DNA from: an uncultured Clostridia bacterium
GTDB lineage: Bacteria; Bacillota; Clostridia; Christensenellales; Aristaeellaceae
Length of the DNA: 35,108 bases
Direction of reading: 5' to 3'
Assembly: GCA_947165425.1 (NCBI GenBank)
Contig: CAMVAJ010000023.1
Coordinates: forward strand, 1 to 35,108
The notes beneath the pieces were generated by a model. The model worked only from the letters and a program-made list of their open reading frames with translations. It was not told where the DNA came from and searched no databases. The first letter of the stretch is position 1; each line of letters opens with the position of its first letter. A program made the position numbers and the translations under genes. Positions 1 through 8,570 of the stretch are shown here, piece by piece.

Positions 1-51
1 CATTGCGGGGAGGAAATGGATAATGGACATGTTTTAAAACCGAAATAGTAT

Positions 52-80
52 AAAAACCTCCCCGGCTTGCTGGGGAGGGG
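52..80 (-). terminator. Rho-independent terminator of the minus-strand sigma/ABC operon
   Basis: Read on the minus strand, CCTCCCC, an eight-base spacer and GGGGAGG form a seven-pair GC stem followed directly by TTTTTATA. It lies about 75 bases after the stop of the last operon gene (stop at 154). The stem is the outer hairpin of the REP-like repeat at 57-119, so the repeat seems to double as the operon terminator. Confidence 0.7.
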
Positions 81-119
81 GACCGCCGCCCTCCGCGGGG
101 CGGCGGTGGAAGGGCCGGT
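57..119. repeat. REP-like GC-rich palindromic repeat, left copy
   Basis: A 62-base segment with two hairpins: CTCCCC/GGGGAG around a short loop, and a longer ACCGCCGCC/GGCGGCGGT stem. The reverse complement of 34281-34342 matches it at 59 of 62 positions. Such hairpin repeats are scattered between genes in many gut Clostridia genomes. It sits directly downstream of a minus-strand gene. Confidence 0.85.
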
Positions 120-153
120 CTGGCAGATGAAGCACCTCAATCTGAGATAAGTA

Positions 154-1125
154 TTACACCGCCTCGGCATGCAGCTTCCGGAACTTCGCGGACTTGCTGT
201 CCAGCAGGGAGAAGGCGGAATCACTCGGGATCTCCTCCATGCCGGAGGCCATGTAGTTGCGCAGCACGCCCACCAGCACGAAGGGCCGTACGAACACCGA
301 GTGCAGGATGCTCCACAGGATCAGCGCCGCGAGGCCCGCGCAGAGCAGCATCACGTTCTGCGGGTTTGCGAGCAGCTCGCTCGCCGGCTGCTCCAGCTCG
401 ACGGCGGCCTCCATGATCTCATGGGACAGCGTCTGGAACACGGCGGGGAACGCGGAGAAGATCGCCGCGAAGATGCCCATGAACACGCCGCCGATCAGCA
501 GCAGGGAGAGAATGCCCATGCCGAAGACGCGGCCCAGGTTCTTCATCAGGGTCTTGCCGTGCTTGAAGAACAGCACGGCGCCCTCGCAGGTGGCCCTGGC
601 GGCGTTCACGTCGCTGCGGTAGAACATCCAGCCCAGGCAGCAGTCGCACAGATAGCCCACGACCACCTGAATGCCCGTGTCGATCACGCTGCCGATGGTG
701 CTGCCCGTATCGCCGCCCACCTTCTCGCCGAGGTTGGTGATGCCCTTGCCCAGCTGGTTGAAGATGCCCCGGATCAGGCTCGTGGCGGCGAAGAAGAGCG
801 CCACAGTGACGAAGCGCTTCTTCACCACGGCCTTGCCCTCGGCCAGCACGTCGTCCGGCAGCTCGCCCTCGGTCACGCCCTTGGTCATCATGGCGATCTG
901 GCCGGCCTTGTAGGTGTAGGAGCCGTAGCGCAGCAGGAAGACCAGCGCGATCAGGCCGATGAGCAGGCCGACCGCCAGGCCCGCCAGCCCCTGGTCAAAG
1001 GCCTTCTCCGCCACCGCGAAGCCCAGCACACCCAGACCGCCCAGCACCAGGAAGCTCACCACGTCCAGCAGCAGCCGGTGCAGGGAGAAGGTGAGGGTTT
1101 TGCGATATATCTCTTGATTGGTCAT
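154..1125 (-). CDS. Polytopic membrane protein of unknown function
   Basis: A 323-aa protein that I do not recognise as a named family. It has about six hydrophobic segments, two near residues 18-40 and 46-68 and others spread to about residue 290, separated by short charged loops. A CDCC cysteine cluster lies in one membrane segment. The ATG follows GGGAGG with seven bases between. It is the last gene of the minus-strand operon, 72 bases after the ABC permease stop, and is followed by a terminator in the REP-like repeat. Position suggests an accessory membrane subunit or partner of the ABCG-like transporter, but nothing in the sequence proves that. The reading frame is intact and base composition matches the neighbours. 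Confidence 0.85.
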   Translation of the reverse strand: MTNQEIYRKTLTFSLHRLLLDVVSFLVLGGLGVLGFAVAEKAFDQGLAGLAVGLLIGLIALVFLLRYGSYTYKAGQIAMMTKGVTEGELPDDVLAEGKAVVKKRFVTVALFFAATSLIRGIFNQLGKGITNLGEKVGGDTGSTIGSVIDTGIQVVVGYLCDCCLGWMFYRSDVNAARATCEGAVLFFKHGKTLMKNLGRVFGMGILSLLLIGGVFMGIFAAIFSAFPAVFQTLSHEIMEAAVELEQPASELLANPQNVMLLCAGLAALILWSILHSVFVRPFVLVGVLRNYMASGMEEIPSDSAFSLLDSKSAKFRKLHAEAV

Positions 1126-1197
1126 TGGATTTCCCTCCCAACTTGGTTTGCATCTCTTGATACGTGCATCCCCGCGCGCTGGCAGTGTTTTCCGCCG

Positions 1198-2445
1198 TCA
1201 CCGCTTGTCCTTGTCGATCAGCTCCAGGGCGATCATCGACAGCATGGCGAAGAGCAGGATGAAGAAGCCCAGCATGAACCAGTTTTCGATCACGTTGTCC
1301 TCTGTGCGGTCATACTCGGGCTTGCGGGCCGCCTCGGCGGTGGCCTCCTCCACCGCGGCCCTGATCTTCTCCTCCCCGAAGGTGTTCAGCAGCTCGCCCA
1401 CCGTGGTCTGGAAGGTGAAGGTCTGGTCGCGCTTGGCCTGGATCGCCTCGCTGCTGTTGGCGAAGTCGATGAGCTGCCCCAGGCTCACGGGGGACGTCAT
1501 GGCGTTCGTGTCGCCCGTGGCCATCTCCGCCAGCGACAGGGCCAGGCTGCGGTCCGTCTCGTTCTGTCCGGCCAGCAGGTCGCTCAGCACGTCGCTCACG
1601 CGCATGGCGGGCAGCACCTCGGTGTCGCGTTTGCCCTCCATGGACGGGCTGTTCAGCAGGTCCAGCACCTGGCCCAGGGTGAAGGTGCCGCCCACCTCCC
1701 GCGCCCGCATGCTCTCCAGCGTGTTCCAGCCCGTGGCCATAGGCAGCTCGTTGTAGCCAGCCTGGGCCGCGATCACCTTCACGCCGTAGTTGGAGACCGT
1801 GAAATAGGAGAGATTCTGGCTCCAGGCCGGCAGGGGGATGATGCCCCCGGAGAACACCAGCTGGAAGATCAGCACAAAGGGCATCAGTGTCATCGCCCCG
1901 GTGGTGGTGCGGGAGATGCTGGAGAGGAAGAGGCTCATCATGTCCGCCGCGTAGGAGATCAGCAGCATGGAGATCCCCACGTCCACGATCATCCACGGCG
2001 TCATGAAGCCCTCTTTCGGGAACTGCACCCCCGTCAGCCGGAGCACATACATGGTCAGCCCTGTCTGCATCAGGCACAGCAGCAGCTGGTAGATCATATG
2101 CGCCGTCACGTAGGAGGAGATGTGCAGGCCGGAGCGGTGCTCCCGCTTGATGATCGCCCGCTCGCGGCAGACGGACTGGATCGAGTTGAAGCTGCCGTTC
2201 CAGATCGCGACGCACACCAGGGCGAAGGCGCCGATGAGGGTGCCCTCCATCGTGATGAACAGGCGCTTGCGGATCACCATGCCCACTAATCCGGCGATGA
2301 TCGCCGCCATGGGCAGGACCTTCCAGTCGTTCTCGTTGATGAAGAAACGCAGCTGCTTGCCCAGATAGATGAGCACCTGGCCGCCCCGGCCCGAGTGTCG
2401 GACTCTCCGCGCGCGCGCGGGTCTTTCTGTCGTATGCTCAGCCAT
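1198..2445 (-). CDS. ABC transporter permease, ABCG/ABC-2 type
   Basis: A 415-aa membrane protein. The N terminus is basic and cytoplasmic (residues 1-25), followed by hydrophobic helices typical of ABC-2 permeases: a pair around residues 45-80, a cluster around 110-210 and a last one near 385-405. Between the final helices lies a hydrophilic domain of about 150 residues, probably extracytoplasmic. The short stretch around LVFSGGIIPLP is typical of ABCG-type permeases just before such an external loop. The ATG follows GGAGGTGCAGC and overlaps the end of the ATPase gene by eight bases, which implies translational coupling. With that ATPase it probably forms one exporter. The substrate cannot be read from the sequence. 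Confidence 0.85.
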   Translation of the reverse strand: MAEHTTERPARARRVRHSGRGGQVLIYLGKQLRFFINENDWKVLPMAAIIAGLVGMVIRKRLFITMEGTLIGAFALVCVAIWNGSFNSIQSVCRERAIIKREHRSGLHISSYVTAHMIYQLLLCLMQTGLTMYVLRLTGVQFPKEGFMTPWMIVDVGISMLLISYAADMMSLFLSSISRTTTGAMTLMPFVLIFQLVFSGGIIPLPAWSQNLSYFTVSNYGVKVIAAQAGYNELPMATGWNTLESMRAREVGGTFTLGQVLDLLNSPSMEGKRDTEVLPAMRVSDVLSDLLAGQNETDRSLALSLAEMATGDTNAMTSPVSLGQLIDFANSSEAIQAKRDQTFTFQTTVGELLNTFGEEKIRAAVEEATAEAARKPEYDRTEDNVIENWFMLGFFILLFAMLSMIALELIDKDKR

Positions 2446-3796
2446 GCTGCACCTCCGCGTACTTGAGGATGAACTCGTCCGCCCGTCCGTCTCCGCCCTC
2501 TTCCTTGCGGTTGATGGACCGGACGATCTCCTCCATCTTGTCCTTGCCGAAGAAGGCCCGCGCCTCCTCGATGGAGCCGAAGAAGGCCAGCCGGCCGGTG
2601 CGCTGGGCGTCCTTGGCCAGCACGATCACGTCGTCGAACAGGTCGATGACGCGGTCCGGGGTGTGGGTGATGACGATGATGATCTTCCCCTGGTCGGCGA
2701 TCTGCCGCAGCTGCTGGAACAGCTCCCGGGCCATCACGCCGTCCAGGCCGCTGTCCGGCTCGTCGAGAATGAAGAGGGAGGGGTTCGAGATGAACTCCAT
2801 GGCGATGGAGAGCCGCTTGCGCTGGCCGCCGGAGAGCTTGACCACCAGGTTGTTCTTCACCGGCGTCAGGCCGAAGATCTTCATGACCTCCTCCACCCGG
2901 GCCGCGCGCTCCGCCTTGGACAGCTCCACAGGCAGCCGCAGGCTGGCCGCGTCCATCAGCGTGCGGTACACGCTGTCCGAGCCCCGCATCAGGTCCATCT
3001 GGGGCACGAAGCCGATCTCGTACTGCATCTCCTTGTAGTTTGTGTACATGTTCCGGCCGTTGAGCACCACCTCCGCCTTGGCCTTTTCATAGCCGTTGAC
3101 GGCGTTGAGATAGGTGGTCTTGCCCGCACCGGAGCCGCCCAGCAGCAGCACCATGTGCCCCGGCTGGATGTACATGTGGATGTCCCGCAGGAGATACTTC
3201 TTCTTGAACATCTCCGTGGCGGTGCGCTCCTCGAGGTTGACCGTCAGGCCCTGGTCCAGCACGGCGGCCCGGGCGCCCGAGAAGTAGTTGGAGGCCTGGC
3301 TCTGCAGCTCCTTGATGGTCCACAGGGGCTGATATTTCTTCAGATAGCCCCACATGAGCGCGGGAATGAAGCCGACCGTCATCCACAGGAGGACCCATCT
3401 CTTCCGCTGGTCGAAAACCTCAATCAGGCCCAGATAGACCCGGATGTAATAGATCATGCTGATCAGGACCACAGCCACCTCGACGGCGAGCAGGATCGCG
3501 TCCGTCTGCTCCGTCGTCGTCCCCGTCAGCAGGATGATCTGCACGAAATCGATCACGGCCTGGACCGCCTTGATCACCACCAGCACGCGGCCCTCGGCGT
3601 CGCGGCCCGCCACCTGGCCCAGCTTGTCCTCCCGGGCGAAGGGGATCAGGGCCCACCAGCCCTCCACGCCGCACTTGCGGAAGATGCCCCACAGACCGGC
3701 CAGGAACAGCAGCTCGGTCACGAACGACGTGACGCTGGACAGGTCGCTCCCGACCCACACGGTCAGCAGGAAGCTGATCCATCTGTCTAAGGTCAT
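2438..3796 (-). CDS. ABC transporter ATPase with N-terminal membrane domain (ABCG-like)
   Basis: A 452-aa protein with two parts. Residues 1-150 hold about four membrane helices with an FRKCGVEGWWALIPF segment, which resembles the small membrane domain (DUF5684-like) found in some Bacillota proteins. Residues 185-440 are a complete ATPase: Walker A GGSGAGKTT at 220-228, signature LSGGQ at 321-325 and Walker B FILDEP with D345/E346, followed by a D-loop. The RKRLSIAMEFI run after the signature is typical of ABCG subfamily ATPases. The stop overlaps the permease start, and its ATG overlaps the stop of the PII-like gene as ATGA. The membrane domain ahead of an ABCG-type ATPase is the reverse of what a simple soluble ATPase would show. 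Energy coupling with the downstream permease is the expected role. Confidence 0.9.
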   Translation of the reverse strand: MTLDRWISFLLTVWVGSDLSSVTSFVTELLFLAGLWGIFRKCGVEGWWALIPFAREDKLGQVAGRDAEGRVLVVIKAVQAVIDFVQIILLTGTTTEQTDAILLAVEVAVVLISMIYYIRVYLGLIEVFDQRKRWVLLWMTVGFIPALMWGYLKKYQPLWTIKELQSQASNYFSGARAAVLDQGLTVNLEERTATEMFKKKYLLRDIHMYIQPGHMVLLLGGSGAGKTTYLNAVNGYEKAKAEVVLNGRNMYTNYKEMQYEIGFVPQMDLMRGSDSVYRTLMDAASLRLPVELSKAERAARVEEVMKIFGLTPVKNNLVVKLSGGQRKRLSIAMEFISNPSLFILDEPDSGLDGVMARELFQQLRQIADQGKIIIVITHTPDRVIDLFDDVIVLAKDAQRTGRLAFFGSIEEARAFFGKDKMEEIVRSINRKEEGGDGRADEFILKYAEVQHG

Positions 3797-4551
3797 GATA
3801 CCGCCTCCTCCTTCGGGTCCGCCGGCGCCGGTCTGGCCTCCGGGGCCTCGCCGCCCTCCAGCTCCTCGCTCTGGGGCCGCAGCGTCATGCCCGCCGTGTC
3901 CGTCACCGGGAGGGCGAACACGATCGCCCCCGCCCGGGTGCCCGGGCCCGCGTCATGGATGATCCGCCGCATCATCTCGGTCTTTTTCTCGATCGGCGTC
4001 ACGATCAGGATCACGTCCTTCTCGCTGGCCAGGGAGATGCCCAGGAAGCGTTCCGCCTTCTCCTGGCCGGTGCCCCTGGCGTGGATCACCGTGCCGCCCC
4101 GCGCGCCCGCCGCCCGGGCCGCGTCCATGATCTGCTCGTTGTAGCCCTGGTTGCCGATGACCACCAGCAGTTCCTGCTCCGTCCCCTTCAAGGTGCCCTC
4201 CGCCCCCTTCTCAAAGCCCTGACCCTCCGTCAGGAACATCAGCTCCCGCTTGCCGCCGAAGGCGGAGAGCGGCACGATATAGGCGATGCCCACGCCCGGG
4301 GCCTCGATGCGCAGCCGCACCGACATCGCCCGCTTGACCTCCAGCCACTTGCGCCCGGTCACGACCGTGAGGAAGACCATCTTCTCCGTCTCGTCCAGCG
4401 CCAGCAGCCGCATGATGCGCTGGTTCGCTGTCCCCCGCCCGAGGGAGAGGAAGTGCGTCTCCAGGCCCTTGTCCTTGTAGAGCTTGATGAAATCCGGCAT
4501 GCGCTCGCGCCCGGTCACCGTCATCATCAGATAGAGCTCGGATTGGTTCAT
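3793..4551 (-). CDS. Tandem PII-like regulatory protein
   Basis: A 252-aa protein that reads as two PII-like (GlnB-fold) halves. The first half (about 1-105) ends with a VGIAYIVPLSA strand. The second (about 125-225) has ARGGTVIHARGTG, the equivalent of the PII T-loop-to-core segment, and ends with GAIVFALPVTD. Canonical PII is about 112 aa, so this is a duplicated form. The tail from about 228 is acidic and Pro/Ala-rich. It lies 17 bases after the DUF1538 membrane gene, a pairing I recall from other Bacillota. PII-like proteins commonly bind nucleotides and gate a transporter, so control of the DUF1538 protein is a reasonable inference. The usual uridylylated Tyr of GlnB is not apparent. Confidence 0.8.
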   Translation of the reverse strand: MNQSELYLMMTVTGRERMPDFIKLYKDKGLETHFLSLGRGTANQRIMRLLALDETEKMVFLTVVTGRKWLEVKRAMSVRLRIEAPGVGIAYIVPLSAFGGKRELMFLTEGQGFEKGAEGTLKGTEQELLVVIGNQGYNEQIMDAARAAGARGGTVIHARGTGQEKAERFLGISLASEKDVILIVTPIEKKTEMMRRIIHDAGPGTRAGAIVFALPVTDTAGMTLRPQSEELEGGEAPEARPAPADPKEEAVS

Positions 4552-4568
4552 CTCGCTTCACACGCTCC

Positions 4569-6095
4569 TTACAGCTCGATCACGGCGTCGTTGGGCAGGT
4601 CGGCGAAGGGGTCGAAGACCGCCGGCTCCGCCTTGCGGCGGCGCTGCCTGACCCGGTAGAGGATCCCGAGGCCCTGGATGGTGATCAGCGGCGTCATCGC
4701 CACCAGCGCCACCACGCCGAAGGCGTCCGTCGCCAGGTTCCCGCCCACGGCGGTGGTCAGGCCCATGGTCATGGGCAGCAGGAAGGCCGCCGTCATCGGG
4801 CCGGAGGCGACGCCGCCGGAGTCGAAGGCGATGGCGGTGAAGAGCTTCGGACACAGGAAGCTCATGCCCAGCGCCAGCACATAGCCCGGGACGATGAACC
4901 AGAGCACGTTCACCCCCAGCACCACCCGCAGCATGGACAGCCCCACCGAGACGCCCACGCCCACGCACATGCTCAGCTGCAGGCTGCGCCCGGTGATCGC
5001 CCCGTCGGTCAGGTCCTCCACCTGCCGCATCAGCACGTAGACCGCCGGCTCCGCCTTCACCACCAAATAGCCGATGAGCATCCCTACCGGGATGATGATC
5101 CAGTGGTAGGGCAGCTCGCCCAGCTCCTGGCCCAGGTACGCGCCGGCGGGCATGAAGCCGTAGTTGGCGCCCGTCATGAAAACCGTCAGCCCGATATAGG
5201 TGTAAAGCAGCCCCAGCCCGATGCGGGAGAGCATCTGGCGGTTCAGCTTCAGCATGATAAAATTGAACACGAGGAAGAACAGCGTGATGGGCAGGATCGA
5301 GATCAGCATGTCCTTGAGATACTCCGGGAGCCCGCCGCCGAAGAGCGTGCGCAGCTCCATCGTGTCCGTCACGTTGGTCACCGACAGCGGCGTGTAGTCC
5401 GCCCCGTCGGCGCGGAAGATCATGCCCAGCACCTGCACCGCCAGAATCGGGCCCACGGAGCACAGGGCTACCAGGCCGAAGGAGTCCTCCGCCGCGCTGG
5501 CGTCGGAGCGGATGGAGGCGATGCCCAGGCCGAAGGCCATGATGAAGGGCACGGTCATGGGACCGGTGGTGACGCCGCCGGAGTCGAAGGCCACCGCCCG
5601 GAAGCTCTCCGGCACCAGGAACGTGAGCGCTAAAATCAGCACATAGCAGCCGAAGAGCAGCATCCGCAGCGGGATCCGGTAGAGGATGCGCACCAGCGCC
5701 AGCACCAGGAACCCGCCGACGCCCACCGCCACGGACAGGATCAGCGCCAGGTTGGGGATGGCCTGCACCTGCTGGGCCAGCACCTGCAGATCCGGCTCGG
5801 AGACCGTGATCAGCACGCCCAGGAAGAAGCCGAGGATCAGGATCAGCCGCAGGTTGCGGGTCTTGGTCACCCGGGCGCCCACCTGCTCGCCCATGGGGGT
5901 CATGGCCACCTCCGCGCCCACGGAGAAGAACATCATGCCCCCCACCAGCATCACCGCCCCCAGGAGAAAGCTGAGCATGACGCCGCTGGGGATGGGGGCC
6001 ACCGTCATGCTCAGCGCCAGCACCAGCACCACGATGGGCAGCACGGCCGCCAGCGCCTCCCGCAGTTTTTCCAGGAGCTTGCTTTTCAGGTTCAT
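4569..6095 (-). CDS. DUF1538 family integral membrane protein
   Basis: A 508-aa protein with about 12-14 hydrophobic segments arranged as two homologous halves. Each half has the same signature: AFDSGGVTTGPMT near residues 167-180 and AFDSGGVASGPMT near 415-430. This duplicated FDSGGV-x-x-GPMT motif is the mark of the DUF1538 family, whose function is not established. The conserved Asp and Ser inside a membrane segment suggest an ion-binding site, which would fit a transporter, but that is inference. It lies between the YdcF-like gene (39 bases upstream) and the PII-like gene. The ATG at 6095 has only a weak ribosome binding site, so a slightly different start is possible. Confidence 0.85.
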   Translation of the reverse strand: MNLKSKLLEKLREALAAVLPIVVLVLALSMTVAPIPSGVMLSFLLGAVMLVGGMMFFSVGAEVAMTPMGEQVGARVTKTRNLRLILILGFFLGVLITVSEPDLQVLAQQVQAIPNLALILSVAVGVGGFLVLALVRILYRIPLRMLLFGCYVLILALTFLVPESFRAVAFDSGGVTTGPMTVPFIMAFGLGIASIRSDASAAEDSFGLVALCSVGPILAVQVLGMIFRADGADYTPLSVTNVTDTMELRTLFGGGLPEYLKDMLISILPITLFFLVFNFIMLKLNRQMLSRIGLGLLYTYIGLTVFMTGANYGFMPAGAYLGQELGELPYHWIIIPVGMLIGYLVVKAEPAVYVLMRQVEDLTDGAITGRSLQLSMCVGVGVSVGLSMLRVVLGVNVLWFIVPGYVLALGMSFLCPKLFTAIAFDSGGVASGPMTAAFLLPMTMGLTTAVGGNLATDAFGVVALVAMTPLITIQGLGILYRVRQRRRKAEPAVFDPFADLPNDAVIEL

Positions 6096-6134
6096 CTCAG
6101 CGTCACAGCTTTCCGTCAGAATAGGGCGGCCCGG

Positions 6135-7580
6135 TCACAGGATCATGGACAGCAGGCCGAAAAAGAGAATCAGAAGGCCCAGGAAGAGCAGCTCCTGCCA
6201 CCACCGCTTCAGCAGCAGGCCGACGGTCTCCCGCATGAAGGCGTTGGGCCAGAACCACCATTTCGTGCCGCTGCCCATGCCCTCGGCGGGGAGATCGGCC
6301 ATGGAGGCCCACACGCCGCTGCGGAAGACGTGGTAGTTCGTGGTGGCGAAGGCCGTCCGCCCCTGCGGATTCCGCTCCCGGATGATCTCCAGGGCGTAGG
6401 CCATGTTCTCATAGGTGTTCACTGCCTTTGGCTCCGGCAGGATCTTTTCCTCCGGGATCCCCTGCTCCAGGAGATAGCGGCGCATGGCCTCCGCCTCGGG
6501 GATCGGCTCGTCCATGCCCCGGCCGCCGGAGGGGATGAAGCAGGCCTCCCGCCCGGTCTCCTCCCGCTGCTGACGCCAGAAGGCGATGGCCCGGTCCACC
6601 CGCCCCCGCAGCAGGGGCGGCAGCGTCCCGTCGGGGCGGAACCAGCAGCCTAAAATCACGATAAAGTCCTTGTCCCGCGCGGGCTGGTGCCGGGCCGCCA
6701 GGATCCCGCAGATCACCGACCCCGCCAGCATGCACTCGAAGTAGGCGAAGACGGTGGCATAGGTGTTCTGGAGGGTGTTCTGGATCCGGCCCTCCAGCTC
6801 GGAGCCGGTGAAATCCCGGGTAAACATCGCCCAGCCCAGCGCAAGCCCCGCCACCAGCGCCACGGCGATCAGGATCCCCAGCAGGTTCTGCAGCCGCGGC
6901 CGGTTGTGCCGCAGCAGCGCCACGTTGCTGACCGCCATCGCCAGGGCGAAGAGGAGGATCAGCGGCGTGGTCAGCTCCATAAACTGGATGCTGGCCGAGT
7001 TGATGGCGCTGTAGGCCGACATCATATTGTAGGCCGCCGGGTCCGCCAGGTGCCGGATCGTCACGGTCAGCATGGTCAGCCCCGTGACCAGCGCGAAGAG
7101 GGCGAAGCCCGCGTAGTAAATGGTGCTGTAGGCGTAGAAGGCCGGGCCCCTGGCCTGCCGGAAGTGCCAGACCATGATGGCGCTGACCGCCAGCCAGAAG
7201 AGCGTCACCGCGATCAGCACCGCCTGGTCGCCCGTAAACCCGCCGGTGGCCAGATCCACCACCGTGTGGAAGCGGCTCACCCACACCGGGTGGACCGTGA
7301 GCGGCTTGCCCTGCGCGTCCCGCAGGTGGATGTCCGTCAGGCCCTCCCGCAGGGGCTCCACCGGCACCCGCAGGTAGTTCCCCCAGAGGCGCTCCTCCCC
7401 CAGCTTCACCGCGTCCGTCTCCGCCTCCAGGCGCAGCTCCCGCGCGCGGTAGCGCTCGACCAGCTCCCCGTGGAGCGGCACATAGATCTCCGCCTGCGGC
7501 GCCAATGTGAAGCGAAAAACAACGCAAAAAAGCAGCAGCAAGAAGGCGCACGCGCCGATCTGCTTCACCGCTTTTCGCAT
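6135..7580 (-). CDS. YdcF/DUF218 family membrane protein
   Basis: A 481-aa protein. A membrane anchor at residues 8-26 is followed by an extracytoplasmic region of about 90 residues, then six or so helices between about 120 and 310. The DUF218 (ElyC/SanA/YdcF) domain spans about 318-445, with the opening FIVILGCWFRPDG, the middle SGGRGMDEPIPEAEAM and the later TTNYHVFRSG motifs typical of the family. A final helix lies near 460-478. DUF218 proteins are associated with cell envelope integrity, but the reaction is not settled. The ATG follows GGGAGGAG at seven bases. It sits 37 bases after the sigma factor gene. Confidence 0.9.
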   Translation of the reverse strand: MRKAVKQIGACAFLLLLFCVVFRFTLAPQAEIYVPLHGELVERYRARELRLEAETDAVKLGEERLWGNYLRVPVEPLREGLTDIHLRDAQGKPLTVHPVWVSRFHTVVDLATGGFTGDQAVLIAVTLFWLAVSAIMVWHFRQARGPAFYAYSTIYYAGFALFALVTGLTMLTVTIRHLADPAAYNMMSAYSAINSASIQFMELTTPLILLFALAMAVSNVALLRHNRPRLQNLLGILIAVALVAGLALGWAMFTRDFTGSELEGRIQNTLQNTYATVFAYFECMLAGSVICGILAARHQPARDKDFIVILGCWFRPDGTLPPLLRGRVDRAIAFWRQQREETGREACFIPSGGRGMDEPIPEAEAMRRYLLEQGIPEEKILPEPKAVNTYENMAYALEIIRERNPQGRTAFATTNYHVFRSGVWASMADLPAEGMGSGTKWWFWPNAFMRETVGLLLKRWWQELLFLGLLILFFGLLSMIL

Positions 7581-7617
7581 ATGCCGACTCCTCCCGCGCT
7601 CCCCGCCGCCTGCCTGC

Positions 7618-8100
7618 TCAAACCCGCATGCGCCGCCGCAGCTGATCCAGGGCGGTCTGGTGCCGGAGCTTGACCGCGCCGTAGCTCAGGCCCATGATCT
7701 GCGAGATCTCGGTCAGGGGTTTTCCGTCATAGTAACGTAGCACAATAATCTCCCGCATCTGCTGTGGGAGATCACGAAGCGCCTGGGCGAGCTCTGAGAG
7801 GCTCTCGGTACGCAGCAGGTTCTCGTCCACCTCGCTGTCGTCCGCCAGCCCCTCGTCCAGCTCCTCCGTCGGTTTTGTCTTCCGATAATAGTCGATCACA
7901 GTATTCCGTGTAATGGTGAAAATCCAGGTGCCGACCGCCGCCTTCTCCGGATCGTACTCGGAGAATTTCCGCAGCACCTTCTCAAACACTTCCGCCTGCA
8001 GGTCCTCCGCGTCCGCGTGGTTCTGCACGCGGGCCCGGATATAGCCCAACACCTTGCCGCTGTACGCCTTATAAACCTGTTCCAGCTCGGCCGCGTTCAA
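7618..8100 (-). CDS. ECF-type sigma-70 family RNA polymerase sigma factor
   Basis: A 160-aa protein of the usual ECF length. Region 2 lies at about residues 8-75, with AEDLQAEVF and GTWIFTITRNTVIDYYRK (the -10 recognition helix). Region 4 lies at about 105-158, with LPQQMREIIVLRYYDGKPLTEISQIMG, a helix-turn-helix for -35 recognition. I chose the TTG start at 8100 because it overlaps the stop of the preceding small gene as TTGA, and because the protein then begins at the usual ECF boundary. A GTG at 8166 would add 22 residues of low similarity and overlap that gene by 70 bases. No recognisable anti-sigma factor with a zinc motif lies nearby. The downstream envelope and transport genes may be targets. 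Confidence 0.88.
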   Translation of the reverse strand: MNAAELEQVYKAYSGKVLGYIRARVQNHADAEDLQAEVFEKVLRKFSEYDPEKAAVGTWIFTITRNTVIDYYRKTKPTEELDEGLADDSEVDENLLRTESLSELAQALRDLPQQMREIIVLRYYDGKPLTEISQIMGLSYGAVKLRHQTALDQLRRRMRV

Positions 8101-8291
8101 AGCTTCCGCTCTTCCGTCTTTTTGATTTCCTGGCTGACGCCGGGCATGCCCGCTGCCGCGATCCACTCCGCCTCGTCCAGCTCCAGCTGACGGCGTGCGT
8201 GGGCGTTGTGCACGGAATCAATCACGTGCTGCAGCTCCGCGTTCTGATCGAAACGCTGAAAGTCAAACAGCGCCTTGAGAACGTTCTCCAT
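8097..8291 (-). CDS. Small conserved protein preceding the sigma factor
   Basis: A 64-aa soluble protein. The start is ATG at 8291, preceded by AAAGGAGGGTTGCCC, an excellent ribosome binding site. The pattern FQRF-x(2)-N-x(2)-L-x(2)-VI, then L-x-L-DE-x-EW, then AAG recalls a type of short Clostridia protein that I cannot assign a function to. It is the first gene of the operon and its stop overlaps the TTG start of the sigma factor, so the two are probably translated together. Size and position allow a role as a modulator of the sigma factor, but it has no membrane segment and no Cys-His zinc site as in common anti-sigma factors. Confidence 0.75.
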   Translation of the reverse strand: MENVLKALFDFQRFDQNAELQHVIDSVHNAHARRQLELDEAEWIAAAGMPGVSQEIKKTEERKL

Positions 8292-8377
8292 GGGCAACCC
8301 TCCTTTCATGATGTTTTCACAGGTTCATACGTATCAGGCGTGCAAGGTGGCAGTATTCTTTTTCGATTTCAGGATCT

Positions 8378-8406
8378 ATTTTATCACGCAGGGCCCCGGA
8401 TGGCAA
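8378..8406 (-). promoter_or_regulatory. Sigma-A type promoter of the minus-strand operon
   Basis: On the minus strand, TTGCCA (8401-8406) and TAAAAT (8378-8383) are separated by exactly 17 bases; each matches consensus at five of six positions. The predicted start near 8371 leaves a leader of about 80 bases before the small-protein ATG at 8291. Confidence 0.65.
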
Positions 8407-8470
8407 GTCTTCCCGCGATTTTTGATCCTTCGGAAAGCCATGCGGCCGCCGCTTTTTTTCGCTCCGACGG

Positions 8471-8499
8471 TTGAAAAACCGCGCTGTTTCATGTAAACT
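8471..8499 (+). promoter_or_regulatory. Sigma-A type promoter of the GltD-like operon
   Basis: TTGAAA (8471-8476) and TAAACT (8494-8499) with a 17-base spacer. It is divergent from the promoter at 8378-8406, so the 8292-8570 intergenic region is a two-way control region. The leader of about 65 bases contains a GC-rich inverted segment and the GGAGGAG ribosome binding site. Confidence 0.6.
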
Positions 8500-8570
8500 G
8501 GATACGACATATCCCGGCCGCGCGCGGACCGCCCGCCGGGGACAAATCGCCGATATGGAGGAGACGTCTG

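Noticed and set aside
169-2289. Long plus-strand open frame of 706 codons opposite the permease genes
   Set aside because: High G+C and codon bias leave antisense frames open; the product is His/Gln/Ala-rich with no family motif, no RBS, and runs across two real genes.
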